A DNA stretch of 64,000 bases from Aplectana chamaeleonis (GCA_029168955.1 JAPDOI010001519.1:62001-126000), one strand, 5' to 3'. Counted from the stretch's first letter, positions 46,061 to 57,175 are shown. Notes: generated from the letters alone by a model not told the origin. Made by a program: numbers and translations.

Positions 46061-47010
46061 AAGAATAGCGAAATCCGCCTCGCCCAGTGTCAGTTTCTCC
46101 CGCCATGATGGGCGGTGCGACAGATGCGCGGTGTACAATCAATGGGTTAAACTGATTTTGATCACCGATGAACCATTTGCCTGCCCCAAGGGGTGCTACA
46201 ATACAACTAGGATTTTTCTGCCAGTATAAAAGGCACAGTATATCCTCAGATATGAATTTTGTGATTTTCATTTGTTTGTGTAGTAGACCCCATCTGTATA
46301 ACACTTGCCAACTGCGAGACCTCAATTCCTCCATATAAGCGAGATATAAGCGACCATCACAGGCCCGACCCCCTTCACTCACCATCACAGGCCCGGCCCC
46401 CTTCCTGATTTTCGACCTCGATATGGGCTGGATGGATGGATAAATTTCAACCGAATCTACGTTCTTGAGTCCATTACCGGCCCTTCTCATAATCCTGGCT
46501 GGCTCTCGTGCAACGATCGCGATCGAAAGGAAATACACTCCTAGGACAACTCGTCCACCAATTTTCCGCCCTCAACAGGCTTTTTTGAGGAGCCATAACT
46601 CATTTCGTAGGGGATCTTAAACGATTTCAAAGATACCTCTGTGATCAGCGTAAGACCGTCTCCAATACAAGCATGAAAACTGAAGAAGAATTTTCTGGGT
46701 GTACTGTGCCTTTAAAAGCACCGCACCAGCAGATAACCATATTCTAATTTTTGAATGCTTGTGTTGATATATCCCTAGATGTATCCCTCTAACAAATGAA
46801 AATGGCGAAAGAGCCCTTCGAAACCACAACTTAGAAAGAAAACCAGAGTTTAAAATGGCTTGAACAGCTGCGCTGGAGACCAAAATCTTTTGTCGGAGTG
46901 CTTTGCAGCAGCCCCTTCATATCTTCATCATGGTGTACATATTATTGACGTGGAGCTCAATAGCTGAGCTCCGCCGAGGGAATGACGACAGAAAAAGATA
47001 GTACATCCAG
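46061..47010. other. Unassigned sequence
   Basis: The minus strand is open from 46538 to 46035 (about 160 residues), but no domain, ATG context or splice sites support it. A small direct repeat, CATCACAGGCCCG(A/G)CCCCCT, is at 46356-46405. Confidence 0.35.
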
Positions 47011-47399
47011 TCGACACTATACTTGTTATCCGAAGGTAATTCTTCGGATAATGGATCGATTCGGATAATGCCGATTTTAAAATTCCCAGATATTGGTTCG
47101 ATTCAGATAACGCGTTTTTTCAAATTTTCGGAAAATGGATCGATTCAGATAATGCCATTTTTCCAATGATTCGGATACGGATAACCGGTCGAATAACTTC
47201 GGATAACTTCGAATATTTTCGGAACAAAGTTGAGGCAAAACGCTGAAATATAAACCAGGCACTCAAAGCAAGTCTTTGAAAACATCCATAATTGAGCAAA
47301 CAGTAGTCCTTCATTGCATTTGCAGTAGGTTCACATACAAACTTCAATCTTCACATATGCATATTAAAAAAATATGGAAACAAATCTTCAATTATTCTG

Positions 47400-50300
47400 T
47401 CGTCGTTAAGAGGCACAGTATTATCCATACACAGATTTTTCAGGACAACTAGCTAGTAAAAAGAAAAACAAACAAAATACAAAATAGTACAAAAAACTAT
47501 ACGAAAAACGTCTACACTGAATAACTTGTTACTTGGTCATCTCACTTCACCACGCCCAATACAGAGTTCCATCTTGTGGGAGGACGGCCTAGAGGCCGGC
47601 GGCAATCACGTGGTAACCAGACCGTTGTACGGAAGCTCCATCGGTCATCCATGCGGCGCATCACGTGTCCTGCCCATCGGTGATTAGACTGGGCCATGAA
47701 CAGAAGAGGGTTCATTAACTGCGACTGCTTTCGAAGATCAGCACTGCGTAGGCCACCAGCTCGCTGGGCACGACGATTAGTCTTCAGTGGTCTGCGTTCC
47801 AAGGCCCTGAGAGCTGTCCTTATGGCCTGTGTGGTCGCCTTCATTTCCGCCCATGTCTCGGTTCCATAGCACAACGCAGGTAGCACCGTGGTGTCGAACA
47901 AACGTGCTCGTGTCTTCACATCCCGCAATTTGTCTGTCACTTCCACTATCGATCCAAGTGCAGACCAGGCCGCTCGTCGTCTCCGTCCGATCTCCGTAGA
48001 CAAGTCGTTTTGCATGTTCACCTCTCTTCCGAGATAGACGTAGCTGTTCGTAGTGGGTAGGGGAGTGCCAGAGAGACGAATGGGGCTGTCGTCACACCAC
48101 TGGTTGCGCATCACTTGGGTTTTCCTCAGATTCATTGTGAGGCCGATCGCTTTTCCTGCAGCGTCCAGTTCGTTAAGCATTCCTTCGACTTCTGCGGAAG
48201 ACGAACCCAGCAGCACAATGTCGTCAGCGAAGCGCAAGTTGGATAGTCTGCACCCGTCTATGAGGATACCTTTGCCGTCCCAGTCGATGTGGCGCATCAC
48301 GTCTTGTAACGCGGTCGTGAACAGCTTCGGCGAGATGGTATCTCCCTGTCTGACACCCTTTCCAATCGACACCTTCAGTTTCCTCTCGAATAGTTGAATA
48401 ATGGTGTTGCTTCCGTTGTTGCACTCTTCCAATATTCTGATGTACTGGGCGTCAACACCAGCGTGGATGAGAGCGTTAAGAACAGCCGGGACTGCAACCG
48501 AATCGAATGCCTTGGTATAGTCAACGAAGACGAGCGCTAGAGGTAGATGGTACTTCCTTGTCCGTTCAATGACTTGCGATAGCGCCTGAATGTGATCAAG
48601 ACAGCAGTAACCCTTACGGAAGCCTGCCTGTTCTCTGGGCTGGAAGTGGTCCAGAGCCTTCTCTATCCTATTCAGCAGAATTTTCGTAAAGACCTTGTAC
48701 GGCACTGAGAGTAGAGCGATTGGCGTGTATTTGTTGATGTCATCCCGATCACCCTTTTTGAATAGGAGTATCGTTCTTGACGATTTCCACTGCGCGTGAG
48801 CGAATCCTTGCACGAGGTATCTGGAGAAGTGTTCCGCAAGAACTTTCCATAAAGGTGAACCACCCGCTCTGAGGGACTCGGTTGTAATGCCATCTGGTCC
48901 AGTAGCTGTGTTTTCCTTCACCCCTTTGACAGCAAAAGCAACTTCACTCTCAAGGATTGGAGGCGGGTAATCTGCTATTGCAGGTAGTGGGCTACGCGGC
49001 ACGGACAGTCTTGAGTTGAAGAGAGTGCTGTAGAAATCCACCACAATTTTTTCCATACCAGCGCGGGACGTGCAAATGCAACCCGAGGAATCCCGAAGTG
49101 CTGACACTTGTTCTCTGCGATTTGACAGCTCTCTCCGACAAAACCTGATGCTCTTCCTCTGGTTCACGGTGTCCAACAACTTCCGCGCTCGATATTGCTT
49201 CAAATCGCTCGATACCCCAGCTCTGCAAACTTTGCTGATCGTAACGCGTTCCAAGTGACTGGTGTTCGGATCGAGATGTACCAGGCGGCGTTTTTCCAGC
49301 AACAGTTTAGTCTCCTTGCGCAGCCTCTCAATTGGTTCCACTGCTCCAACCAATGAATTTTTTTCGGCGTCCTTTATCTTGCGACACAGGTCCTCGTAAT
49401 CGTCTGTGGGATCATCAAAAACATTCCATTGCGTATCGGCTACACTGCGCTGCATCACTTCTAAATCCACTGTTCGGACTTTGCTGCAAAATCTCTGACT
49501 AAGATGTTTCCTCGTTAAGTTGTTGTGAAGTCGAAGCTTTGCACGAAGAATTCTGTGGTCAAAGCCTGTCACGAATGATGGAACAGTGCCGACGTCTAGG
49601 AGGGCCCATCGCCGATTAACGAGAATATGGTCAATCTCATTGGTCGTCGTTCCGTTCGGTGACTTCCAGGTCCATCTTCGACTTTCGGGCTTCTTTTAAA
49701 ACGAATTACCGTGGAACATACGTGCGCTACACAAAAAGTCTGCCAAGCGAGAACCGTTATCGTTTCTGATGTTGCCTCCATAAGATCCGATTCTTCCTTC
49801 TCCATCTACTGCTCTTCCGAGGACAGCATTGAAGTCGCCCAGACAAGTCTTGTAAAAGCCTCTTTCTTTAGCTACTACATCCTCGAGTTGTCCGTAGAAC
49901 TCATGGAGCTCATCATCCGCAGCAGCTGATGTTGGTGCATATGCGTTGATGATAGAGATTGCTGGGTGCCCTTTGGGCTTGAGTCGTAAAACGGCCAGGC
50001 GCGGGGAGTAGATGAAGTGCGAATCCATAGTGTGTGCCATGGTGCTGTTGAGTAAGAAGCCAACACCGCCAACATTCCGTCCCTCCACTTTTTTTTCGAG
50101 AACCAACAATCTTCCATCTTTCAATTTCTGCACGGAATGTTCGTCTTTGTCTCCTGTACTGCTATAACATCGTAAAGTATTCGATCCGCAGCTCTCAGAA
50201 AGACGTCCTGATCCGCTTCAGTTGAAAGAGTTCGGGCGTTGAAAGAGCAAAATTGTATACAGTCGTGATGCCTGTGTTTGTCCGGTCCAGTTTGTCCGTT

Positions 50301-50640
50301 TCCATAAAACGTCCTGCGTACTCCGAGATTTGATCGTCCCTCACCGGTTGCCATACCTTCCGACGTCGTAGACGGCTGGGCGCGGTGTGCGGAGGACTGG
50401 GGCAGCTGATTGGATGTCGATGCGTAAAGGCATTGGTCTCCTAGATCTCATTCTTAGCCGGGCAAGGGCGTGGGATGAGCCCCATGAACGCTTCAGCGCT
50501 GGCTTGACGCTGACATTCTAGGGGGGAGACAGTTTGGATCTGTTCGTCGTTCACACCAAGGCTTGCCAGGCAACCCTACAGGGTCTGTGAACGCTTCCAC
50601 CGTACACCAACGAGGAGGTAGATCCCTGTATCTCATGTGA
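47400..50640 (-). mobile_element. RTE-1-type non-LTR retrotransposon, near full length
   Basis: Minus strand. 5' untranslated-like sequence occupies about 50640-50355, followed by the coding region 50354-47542 and a short AT-rich 3' tail to about 47400. Endonuclease and polymerase are arranged as in RTE elements, with no gag-like ORF. The insertion lies inside the CTATACTT TIR element. Confidence 0.85.
47542..50354 (-). pseudogene. RTE endonuclease/reverse transcriptase, broken by one frameshift and one stop
   Basis: The N-terminus starts at an ATG at 50354. Endonuclease motifs run in order: SFNARTLS, VIAVQETK (catalytic Glu region), GGVGFLLNS, INAYAPTS, CLGDFNAVLGR, NEIDHILVNRRW, FDHRILRAKL (the usual SDHR). 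Reverse transcriptase motifs: ENTATGPDGI, SSRTILLFKKGD, ALVFVDYTKAFDSV, GVRQGDTISPKLF, LRFADDIVLL (catalytic Asp pair near 48220-48240), YVYLGREV, then the C-terminal RRMDDRWSFRTTVWLPRDC region. A frameshift lies near 50125 and an in-frame TAA at 49698-49696 (GNSF*KKPESRRWTW). Otherwise the frame is open for 676 codons. Few lesions imply a fairly recent insertion. It is not a host gene. Confidence 0.93.
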
Positions 50641-50694
50641 AAATCCTAGATTGATGTACTAAATAGAAGGCGGTACGGAAAAGTGGGCGCGGCC

Positions 50695-50830
50695 TAGTGG
50701 AATTTTATTTGATTTTATTCAAAAATTATCCAATTTTATCCGAAATTTTACCTGAATTTTATCCGATTTTATCCGAATTTTATCCGAATTTTATCCGATT
50801 TTATCCATTTTTTGACCCTTCGGATAATGG
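50695..50830. repeat. (ATTTTATCCG)n low-complexity tract
   Basis: Irregular repeats of AATTTTATCCGATTTTATCC lie between the RTE 5' end and the right half of the TIR element. A 60-bp sequence just before it (GGCGGTACGGAAAAGTGGGC) recurs at 56402. Confidence 0.85.
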
Positions 50831-51019
50831 TTCGATTCAGATAGTGCCGATTTTGAATTTCCCGGATATTGGTTCGATTCAGATAATGCGTTTTTTCAAA
50901 TTTTCGGATATAGGATTATCCGAATCTCGGATATCCGGTCGGAATCCGAAAAAGAGTGATTCGGATACTAAGTATAGTCGACACGGGTCGCAGCGAGGCT
51001 TTTGGTTTCCTCCTGCAAG

Positions 51020-51151
51020 CTAAGGCCTAGTTCATACTTACCGCGACAGGTCGCGCTACATAGTGTCTGTCATACATATCGACCGAGAATCGATATGGAT
51101 GATATGCACTGTCGCTGTCGCGGGTCGCGCGAAGTGTGCACTAGGCCTTAG
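51020..51151. mobile_element. 132-bp palindromic MITE (CTAAGGCCTAGTTCATACTT)
   Basis: The left arm, CTAAGGCCTAGTTCATACTT followed by CGCGACAGGTCGCG, is mirrored by CGCGGGTCGCGCGAAGTGTG and CACTAGGCCTTAG. A smaller internal palindrome is ATCGACCGAGAATCGAT. No clear target duplication was found. Confidence 0.85.
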
Positions 51152-51659
51152 TTTGCGCCAAAGCGAACTACGCCAGCATATAAACCGAGATTTTCAGCGC
51201 GATCAGTGCCGACTGTAGGTGGTTCTGCTTGCCTGCAATGCATTTCAGATGAAAGAAGGATAAGAGTAGAAGGATACCTCTTACGAAATTTTTCATCGAG
51301 AGCTAACAATTGTCTGCGCAGGATTATTTATTGATTTCTGGAAGTGTGGGGTGTGCAATGTATGTAGGTGTGAAGTTTGCTCCCGACTAGAGCGGGTGCT
51401 TGAAAGTAACGGAATTGCCGAGGTTATTAGTGGTTTCCTTCATCTTCCATACTTGAACCTTGGGAAGGTGCTTGATGTTGGAGTGGATATGTTGTGGCAT
51501 TTCTCGGTAATTTGTCTCTCAAGTCATCATAGCTTTATGTTCAGCAGGAAAAGTATGAGAATATCTCGCACTAACTCCTGTGGCTCTATTCACCTTTCCC
51601 ATGCAGCTCATCAGAAGGTGGCCGACGTTGGCCTGGATATGTTGCAACGTGAAGACTCC
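51152..51659. other. Unassigned sequence
   Basis: Open frames at 51351-51725 on both strands overlap each other. No domain or splice support was seen. Confidence 0.4.
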
Positions 51660-52290
51660 GTCCATAGCAGACATCCTAGCGTTAAGTGACCGTAATGTGA
51701 CGCTGGGGGTTTGCATCTTCAGCATTTGTTATTGATCTGACTGCCCAGCGACCACTGCAGCCGGCCAGTCGCTGAGACGGTTGAGGCATAGTTACCGTAA
51801 CGGCTGTCACTATTATTATTGATACCATCGTTAACCACGTGCCCTCCTCGGACACATTACTTGCGGCAGCCGTCGAGCGTCATGCGCCAGCGTTTCAGCG
51901 CTGGCGCAAGCTGCTTTGACACCTTGATGCTTTGACGCTGATCGTCTGCTATGAAAGGAGCCTAAGGCAGCGCGTCCATAGCAGACGTCCTAGCGTCAAG
52001 TGACCTAAAAGTGGCGCTGGGGGTTTGAATCTTCAGCATTTGTTCATGATCTGACTCCCCAGCGACTCCCCAGCGACCATTGCAGCCGGCCAGTCGCTGA
52101 CGGTGGAGGCATAGTGATCGTAACGGCTGTCACTAATATTATCGATACCATCGTTAACCACGTGCCGTCCTCGGATATGTTGAGTGCGCCAGCCGTCGAG
52201 CGTCATGAGCTAGCGTTTCAGGGCTGGCGCATGATGCTCCGACGCCTTGACGCTTTGCCGCTGATCGTCTGCCTATGGAAGGAGCCTAAG
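51660..52290. repeat. Tandem duplication of a 314-bp unit with inverted ends
   Basis: GTCCATAGCAGAC starts at 51660 and 51974. Both units share CAGCCGGCCAGTCGCTGA, GTAACGGCTGTCACTA and ATCGTTAACCACGTGCC. Each unit begins CATAGCAGAC and ends near GATCGTCTGC(C)TATG, so it looks like a small inverted-repeat element duplicated in tandem. The unit contains CCAGCGTTTCAGCGCTGG. Confidence 0.88.
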
Positions 52291-52657
52291 GCACGTGGGA
52301 ACTGGGAGAAAATTTCTCTTGAGATTCCCAGAACTGACCTCCGATTTAACAATTTCACATGCAGAGCCGGCTCTGCTATTTCCTCCGTGAAATTAAACTT
52401 TATGAATGTGCTCCATTCTTTTCCATCTTTCGAAAGCAAAGTTTCAACTATTCTTCTTGCGTAGTAATGTTTGTTTATGATTATCGGCTGTGTATATTTC
52501 TAAAGAAAAGTATAACAAAAATCATAAATATGAAAAATTTTTGTCCCGATTATTCTCATTTTTTCGACCATGGGTGATGCGGTAGATTGAAATGCTTGCG
52601 CAAGAGGCAGATCAGAGAGTTGTCACCGGATGGATACTTTGCTTTCCCCCGTGAAAG
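52291..52657. other. Unassigned sequence
   Basis: No gene or repeat was recognised. Confidence 0.4.
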
Positions 52658-52713
52658 TTGGCGCAAACTCGCTGTCATCTTTTGTGATATACGTGCAAAG
52701 AGTTTGCGTCAAC
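52658..52713. repeat. Hairpin related to 29006-29056
   Basis: GTTGGCGCAAACTCGCTG pairs with GCAAAGAGTTTGCGTCAAC with mismatches. The arm core GGCGCAAACTCG is identical to the 29 kb hairpin, while the loops differ. Confidence 0.7.
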
Positions 52714-52805
52714 CTTCATTACGGAACGAAAAGTACAATACCGCCCGCGACTTTGGGAAAAACGGCGTTTTCGGCGTTTTTTTCCGCCGCAAACCGCCGC
52801 TTTGT

Positions 52806-53250
52806 CATAACTTCGTTCAAAGTGGTCCTTTTGGGTCGCTAGGGGCATATTTAGAATCAGTATCAAGAGCTCTTCATTTTGAGCTCACACATGTCTTACC
52901 CTGCAAACAAGGCATATAGGGTTTACAGAATCAATCGAGTGTACGAAAACTGAAGCTGGATATCAAATTGTTGTAAATATTTGAATTCATGCCAACCGCA
53001 CAGATCAAGGACGAGTTATATACAAGTACAATACACGCACTACAATACCCGCACTAATTTTCTCAAAAAAAAACCGCAAAAGTCGCGAAATCGCGACTAT
53101 TCGCCATAACTTGGCTCAAAGTGCTCCAACTGAGCTCTGGAGGACATATTTCGAATCAGCATCGAGAGCTCTTCCTTTTGAGCATACACATGTCTTACGG
53201 GCAAACAAGGCATATAGAGCTTACACAATCAATCCATTTGGAGAAAGGAA
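52806..53250. repeat. Direct repeat, 298-bp spacing
   Basis: CATAACTT(C/G)G(T/C)TCAAAGTG starts at 52806 and 53104. Both copies contain CATATTT(A/C)GAATCAG, GAGCTCTTC(A/C)TTTTGAGC and GCAAACAAGGCATATAG. Each is preceded by a GCGACT.../CGCGAAATCGCG GC-rich stretch. Confidence 0.85.
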
Positions 53251-53334
53251 AAATCAAGTAAATCGTTGTTCTTCAACGTAATGCCACGTCCAACTCAACA
53301 GTGTAAACGATATAGACAGCAGGGAACGGAGCTG

Positions 53335-53938
53335 TCCGCGGCTGACCGACGTTTTCTACAAAGTTTCAGATTTTCGCATTTTCAAACCTGAATATTTTTG
53401 CCATTTCCTGAGCCACAAGCATCCTTTTGCTTAGATTTAAGGGCAGAAGCAATGCCCACCGCCGAATGTCTCTGATTCTCTCCATAATGAGAAACTCGGA
53501 GAAAATCTAGATTGCGAAAAGTGGTTCCTAGCGATATCCAATGAGTGACGTTTGACCGCAGCCCATCAAGGAGACCAGAAGTAACTGCTGGTAGCCTTTG
53601 CAGTTCCTCGCAGCTCACGATAAATACGTAGTTTTGAAAACCAGTCGCTATTTTTCGCGATCCATTCTTTCTAACCCGGATTGTTGTTATCACAAAATTT
53701 TCTTTGTTTTCTGCGGCTCCGCTAGCCGCGATCAGCCAACGCAAGACATTTAGAATCTTCGTGATTAGGGCTTCCCAATGGTATAATGTTTGTTAAGGTT
53801 CAAACTCAAACAAAAAGGTTCTGAGTCCTTCGTTCATATCCAAAGGAGCGATTTACTGCCGGTCCCTCGCTTTGCTCTCTGCTTCCCCGCGCCCTCTTTT
53901 GAAGATGTCGAAATCTTCGCGCTGCAGTGTCTCGCATA
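53335..53938 (-). pseudogene. Duplicated coding-like sequence, copy L (interrupted)
   Basis: The minus strand is about 90 % identical to 62502-63105. Conserved frames encode MRDTAARRFRHLQKRA and FGYERRTQNLF, then after a stop a second open stretch with HWEALITKILNVLRW, TTIRVRKNGSRKI, QNYVFIVSCEELQRLPAVTS and GLLDGLRSNVTHW. The upstream part lies beyond the inserted element at 55077-55228 and reads MARHTWVTLESAKQDEKW, NGRLFRLPRHNSKELW and DNHEFLS, so a 1.1-kb insertion splits the frame between LS and MRD. I do not recognise the family. It may be transposon-derived. Stops shared by both copies suggest an intron or an old pseudogene. Confidence 0.6.
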
Positions 53939-55074
53939 CATTTCTCAGTAAGCGAAGTACCCCGAAATTGATTGATTTCCGGCAGCCGAAATGGACTCGG
54001 GGTACTAGCGGGAAGATGGCGTCGGTGGAAGCAGGAAGAACGAGTGGGGGTAGAAGGGATTTGAAAATATGGATAGTCTTTACAATTAGGATACGAAGGA
54101 CAAGAACTGAACTGGAGCGGAGTAAACCTTATGGGTGGTCTAATTGCTAAATATCGAGGGCTCGAATTTAATGAAAAGAATTGTACTGTACGGGTGGTTC
54201 TCAAATCTTCTCATCAATCTGACTGCCGCGTTGCATCACAACACGTTACGGTCAATGTCATGCAATGTCACTCCACGCGATGAGTCATTAACAGTATAGT
54301 TGTACACATACGAAATTTTCGAAAGATTTTTCGAAATTTTCTTCGTTCGTTTTCGTTCGAAAATTCGTCAAACAAAATTTTTCAATTTTCGTTCGAAATC
54401 CGATTTTTCGAAATTTTTTTGAAATTCATTCGTTCGGAATTTTTTCGAACAAATTTGGAAAAAAATTTTGAGCTTTCCAACAAATTTCCAAAAAAGTTCG
54501 AAATTTTCGACGAATTTCGAAAAAAATTGAAATTTCGATTAGTTTCGAATTTCGTTCAAACGACCTCCGAAATTTCGAAAGTTTCTCGAAATTCGTTCGT
54601 TCAGAATTTTTTAGAACAAAATTTTTTCAATTTTCGTTCGTTCGAATTTTTTTCAAAAAAAATTTTTTCGATTTTCTTTCGTTCGAAAATGTTTCGAACG
54701 AAATTTTTTCGATTTTCGTTCGTTCGACATTTTTTTTCGAAATCGTACAACTATAATTCACAGGCATTTATGAGCCACGTAAATGGAATCATTCAGGCTT
54801 TGATAGAATTCTATTCGAAATCCTTCTAAAATTTCGCCAATCAAATTCGAGCCCTCGATATTTAGCAATTAGACCACCCATAAGGTTTAGTCCGCTCCAA
54901 TTCAGTTCTTGTCCTTCGTATCCTAATTGTAAAGACTATCCATATTTTCAAATCCCTTCTACCCCCCACTCGTTCTTCCTGCTTCCACCCAAGCCATCTT
55001 CCCGCTAGTACCCCGAGTCCATTTCGGCTGCCGGAAATCAATCAATTTCGGGGTACTTCGCTTACTGAGAAATG
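53939..55074. mobile_element. 1.14-kb TIR element with TA duplication and a verified empty site
   Basis: The termini are CATTTCTCAGTAAGCGAAGT and ACTTCGCTTACTGAGAAATG, with inverted arms of about 235 bp (to 54175 and from 54846) that are nearly identical. TA flanks it (53937-53938; 55075-55076). The copy at 62.5 kb reads CCTGAGTATGCGAGAC with a single TA (62502-62503), the pre-insertion state. The interior (54300-54760) is TTCGAAATTTTCGTTCG low-complexity sequence. It is a non-autonomous Tc1/mariner-type element by target site and termini. Confidence 0.95.
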
Positions 55075-55076
55075 TA

Positions 55077-55228
55077 CTCAGGAACTCGTGGTTGTCAGCT
55101 GGAGCCCACAACTCCTTGCTGTTGTGACGTGGAAGGCGAAATAGTCTGCCGTTGTTACCTCGAAGCCATTTTTCGTCTTGTTTTGCACTTTCCAATGTGA
55201 CCCAAGTGTGACGCGCCATATTTCGCAA
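55077..55228 (-). pseudogene. Upstream part of copy L beyond the insertion
   Basis: The minus-strand frame begins at an ATG at about 55219 and reads MARHTWVTLESAKQDEKWLR, NNGRLFRLPRHNSK and ELWAPADNHEFLS before the TA insertion point. Copy R preserves only the last dozen residues (WRPPGDNREFLS) before its hairpin sequence takes over. Confidence 0.5.
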
Positions 55229-55371
55229 GATTTTACCCGTATTGATGTTGTGAGACGGCGACCTGAGCCAATCGTAGGCGTGAAAAACGGCGAGAGTCAG
55301 GCAGAGTCAGGCAGATCGTGAGAGAGCGCAAACAGTCAGACCTCGATCCCGCACTTCGTCATCGTTCAGAT

Positions 55372-55810
55372 CGTCATTTCGATTTTTTCTCAACAGATTC
55401 GATTCCGAATCTGTTGTTCCTAGAATCTGTTTTGTTTCTAATTGTATTTGTCCGCTGATTCGTGTTGAGAACATCCAATTACCCACAAGGAACGACTTTG
55501 GAACACATCTATTGAAGAAATCCGCAAATCTCAAAATCCAGCGTTCTCCATTCTTTTGCGTTCAGGGTTATTCGAAGTTGAAAAAAGCACTTGCTCATCG
55601 CCCATCTCGTCATTTCGGTTTTCCTACAACAGATTCGCTTCCGAATCTGTTGTTTCTAATTCTATTTGTCCGCTGATTCGTGTTGAGAACTTCCAATTAC
55701 CCGCAAAGAACGATTTTGGAACACATCTATCGAAGAAATCCGCAAATCTCAAAATCCAGCGTTCTTCATTCTTTTGCGTTCAGGGTTATTCGAAGTTGAG
55801 AAAAATTGCC
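55372..55810. repeat. Direct repeat, 236-bp spacing
   Basis: CGTCATTTCG recurs at 55372 and 55608. Both units hold the palindrome AACAGATTCG(A/C)TTCCGAATCTGTT, TTTGTCCGCTGATTCGTGTT, CGAAGAAATCCGCAAATC and TTTTGCGTTCAGGGTTATTC. The copies are about 90 % alike, a recent duplication. Confidence 0.9.
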
Positions 55811-55864
55811 TTTGGAAATTGTCGAGGCCGGAAATTTCTCGATTCTTAAGCACAGACTATTATA

Positions 55865-56110
55865 GTGAGGATTCCGAATATTCGAGTTCGAATAAGTATT
55901 CGAATTCTTCGAACGAATTTTAATTGGAATATTCGAAAAGTGGAAATATTCGAACATCATTCGAATTCGACCATTTGCAAAAGGTGAATATTCAAACAAT
56001 ATTCGAATTTGACTATTCGCGAAAAGTGAATATTCGAACATTATTCGAATTCAACAATTCGCAGATGTGAATATTTGAACGCTAATCGAATTCGAATACT
56101 CGAGCTGGTT
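55865..56110. repeat. TATTCGAA-rich low-complexity tract
   Basis: Irregular GAATATTCGAATTCGA words, with GTGAATATTCGAACA recurring about every 53 bp. Confidence 0.8.
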
Positions 56111-56760
56111 CAACGAAAATTATTAAAATTAGCTCTGATATATGAAGGAATCGACATACTTTCCAAGACTGGATTCATTTTCATCACTACTCCACTGTTC
56201 CACTTTCCCAAAGAGCTTAACATCTTTGCCCACCTACGTCTGAAGAGGCTACTAGGGCGATTCTAACAGGGGAGCCACCGATGTTTTAGATTTGGTCGTG
56301 CTCTCTCGGCAGTCGGGCCCTCTTTCCATTGCATATGGCCACGCCCAATTCTCCGCGCTGCGACAATTTTGGAAGAGGAGAAAATCCCGGACTGATGTTA
56401 TAATATGGCGCGGCGGCACGGAAAATGGGCGTACCGTAGTGGGATGACAATCGGCACCCCCCCCTTTTCTGGTGATAGCACCGATTTGGCTGAAACTTCG
56501 TCAAGAGGCTTTTAAGCTGTGTTTTAAGAGTACCTTATTCTTTTCGCGATTTTCGAAGGATTAATGAGGAATAAGGGTAGGTTCTTTCCCATTCGCCTAC
56601 TAGAACCCACTTTAATCTTTCGGAAAGTGGACAGCGGATTTGTAATATCGATACCAGAGAACCTCTTTGCAAAACTTCCTTTTTTTTGTTCACAGTGTGT
56701 TTGTGCTCTGAATATTTCGATACATCATGTCTTTCTTGGCGCCAATATTCTTTATGGTGG
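56111..56760. other. Unassigned region upstream of the first exon
   Basis: 56380-56440 (GGCGGCACGGAAAATGGGCG) resembles 50665-50700. A poly-C run is at 56458. The region would contain any promoter of the gene beginning at 56768, but no core element could be pinned down. Confidence 0.35.
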
Positions 56761-56767
56761 TTTCAGC

Positions 56768-56828
56768 ATGGCTGCGTCATTTGGTGAATCTTCGGTATCT
56801 TATTCGGCAACTCCCCGAACTTCTAAAG
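56768..56828 (+). CDS. Probable first exon of a host gene (trans-splice acceptor and strong donor)
   Basis: GGTGGTTTCAG at 56756-56766 sits one base before ATGGCTGCGTCATTTGG. A TTTCAG directly before the start codon is the classic layout of a spliced-leader acceptor in nematodes. The exon encodes MAASFGESSVSYSATPRTSK plus one base and ends in a consensus donor AAAG|GTAAGTAG (phase 1). The Ser/Thr/Pro-rich start is unrecognised. The next supported exon (58267) must be entered in phase 0, so at least one exon whose length leaves remainder 2 modulo 3 is missing if the two belong together. The interval is filled by a MITE and the mirrored minisatellites. Confidence 0.5.
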
Positions 56829-56892
56829 GTAAGTAGATTTATATTTCATAGTTTTTTTCGGGTTTCTTCTCTGAGAAAACGTATAAAGTCTG

Positions 56893-57120
56893 TCCAATTG
56901 GAACCGTCCGCCCACGCGGTCGGCGTGCGCGTAGCTGTCGCGAAGGCATTTTTCGGACGAACCTTTCCGTGGCTGCAGACAGCTAACTACAGTACTATTC
57001 ACTATTCGTCTGATATGCATTCCTGCTCATCGATTCATAAGTCTAAATCAATGCCTCTAGACGGCCGCTTGTCACGCTCGCAGACCGCGTTGGCGGACAG
57101 TCTCACTCGGACTAATTTTA
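56893..57120 (+). mobile_element. MITE with CGAATGAG / CCCACGCGG termini, copy 2
   Basis: GTCCGCCCACGCGGTCGGCG near the left end and GACCGCGTTGGCGGACAGTC near the right end are inverted. The sequence matches the reverse complement of 20093-20303 (TTTTTCGGACGAACCTTTCC, GTGGCTGCAGACAGCTAACT). It lies between the first exon and the minisatellite pair. Confidence 0.8.
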
Positions 57121-57175
57121 TGTATGTATGAATTATTTCGCCGCGGTCCGCAAGTGATTTCGCCGCGGTCCGCAC

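Larger units (their letters stand above)
47017..50977. mobile_element. TIR element (CTATACTT) split by an RTE retrotransposon
   Basis: The ends CTATACTTGTTATCCGAA (47017) and TTCGGATACTAAGTATAG (50977) are inverted. TCGACA flanks both (47011-47016; 50978-50983). The two halves share reiterated TTCGGATAATGG, TTGGTTCGATTCAGATAATG and TTTTTTCAAATTTTCGG (47033-47222; 50818-50960). The retrotransposon lies between them, so it came later. Confidence 0.75.

Noticed and set aside
46035..46538. Minus-strand open frame of 167 codons
   Set aside because: It starts at GTG, has no recognised motif, crosses a short direct repeat and has no splice signals. Insufficient for a gene call.
48053..49258. Plus-strand open frames opposite the RTE polymerase
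   Set aside because: They are antisense shadows of the RTE coding strand.
54419..54829. Plus-strand frame rich in Phe, Lys and Ser
   Set aside because: It is low-complexity TTCGAAATTTTC sequence inside a non-autonomous transposon.
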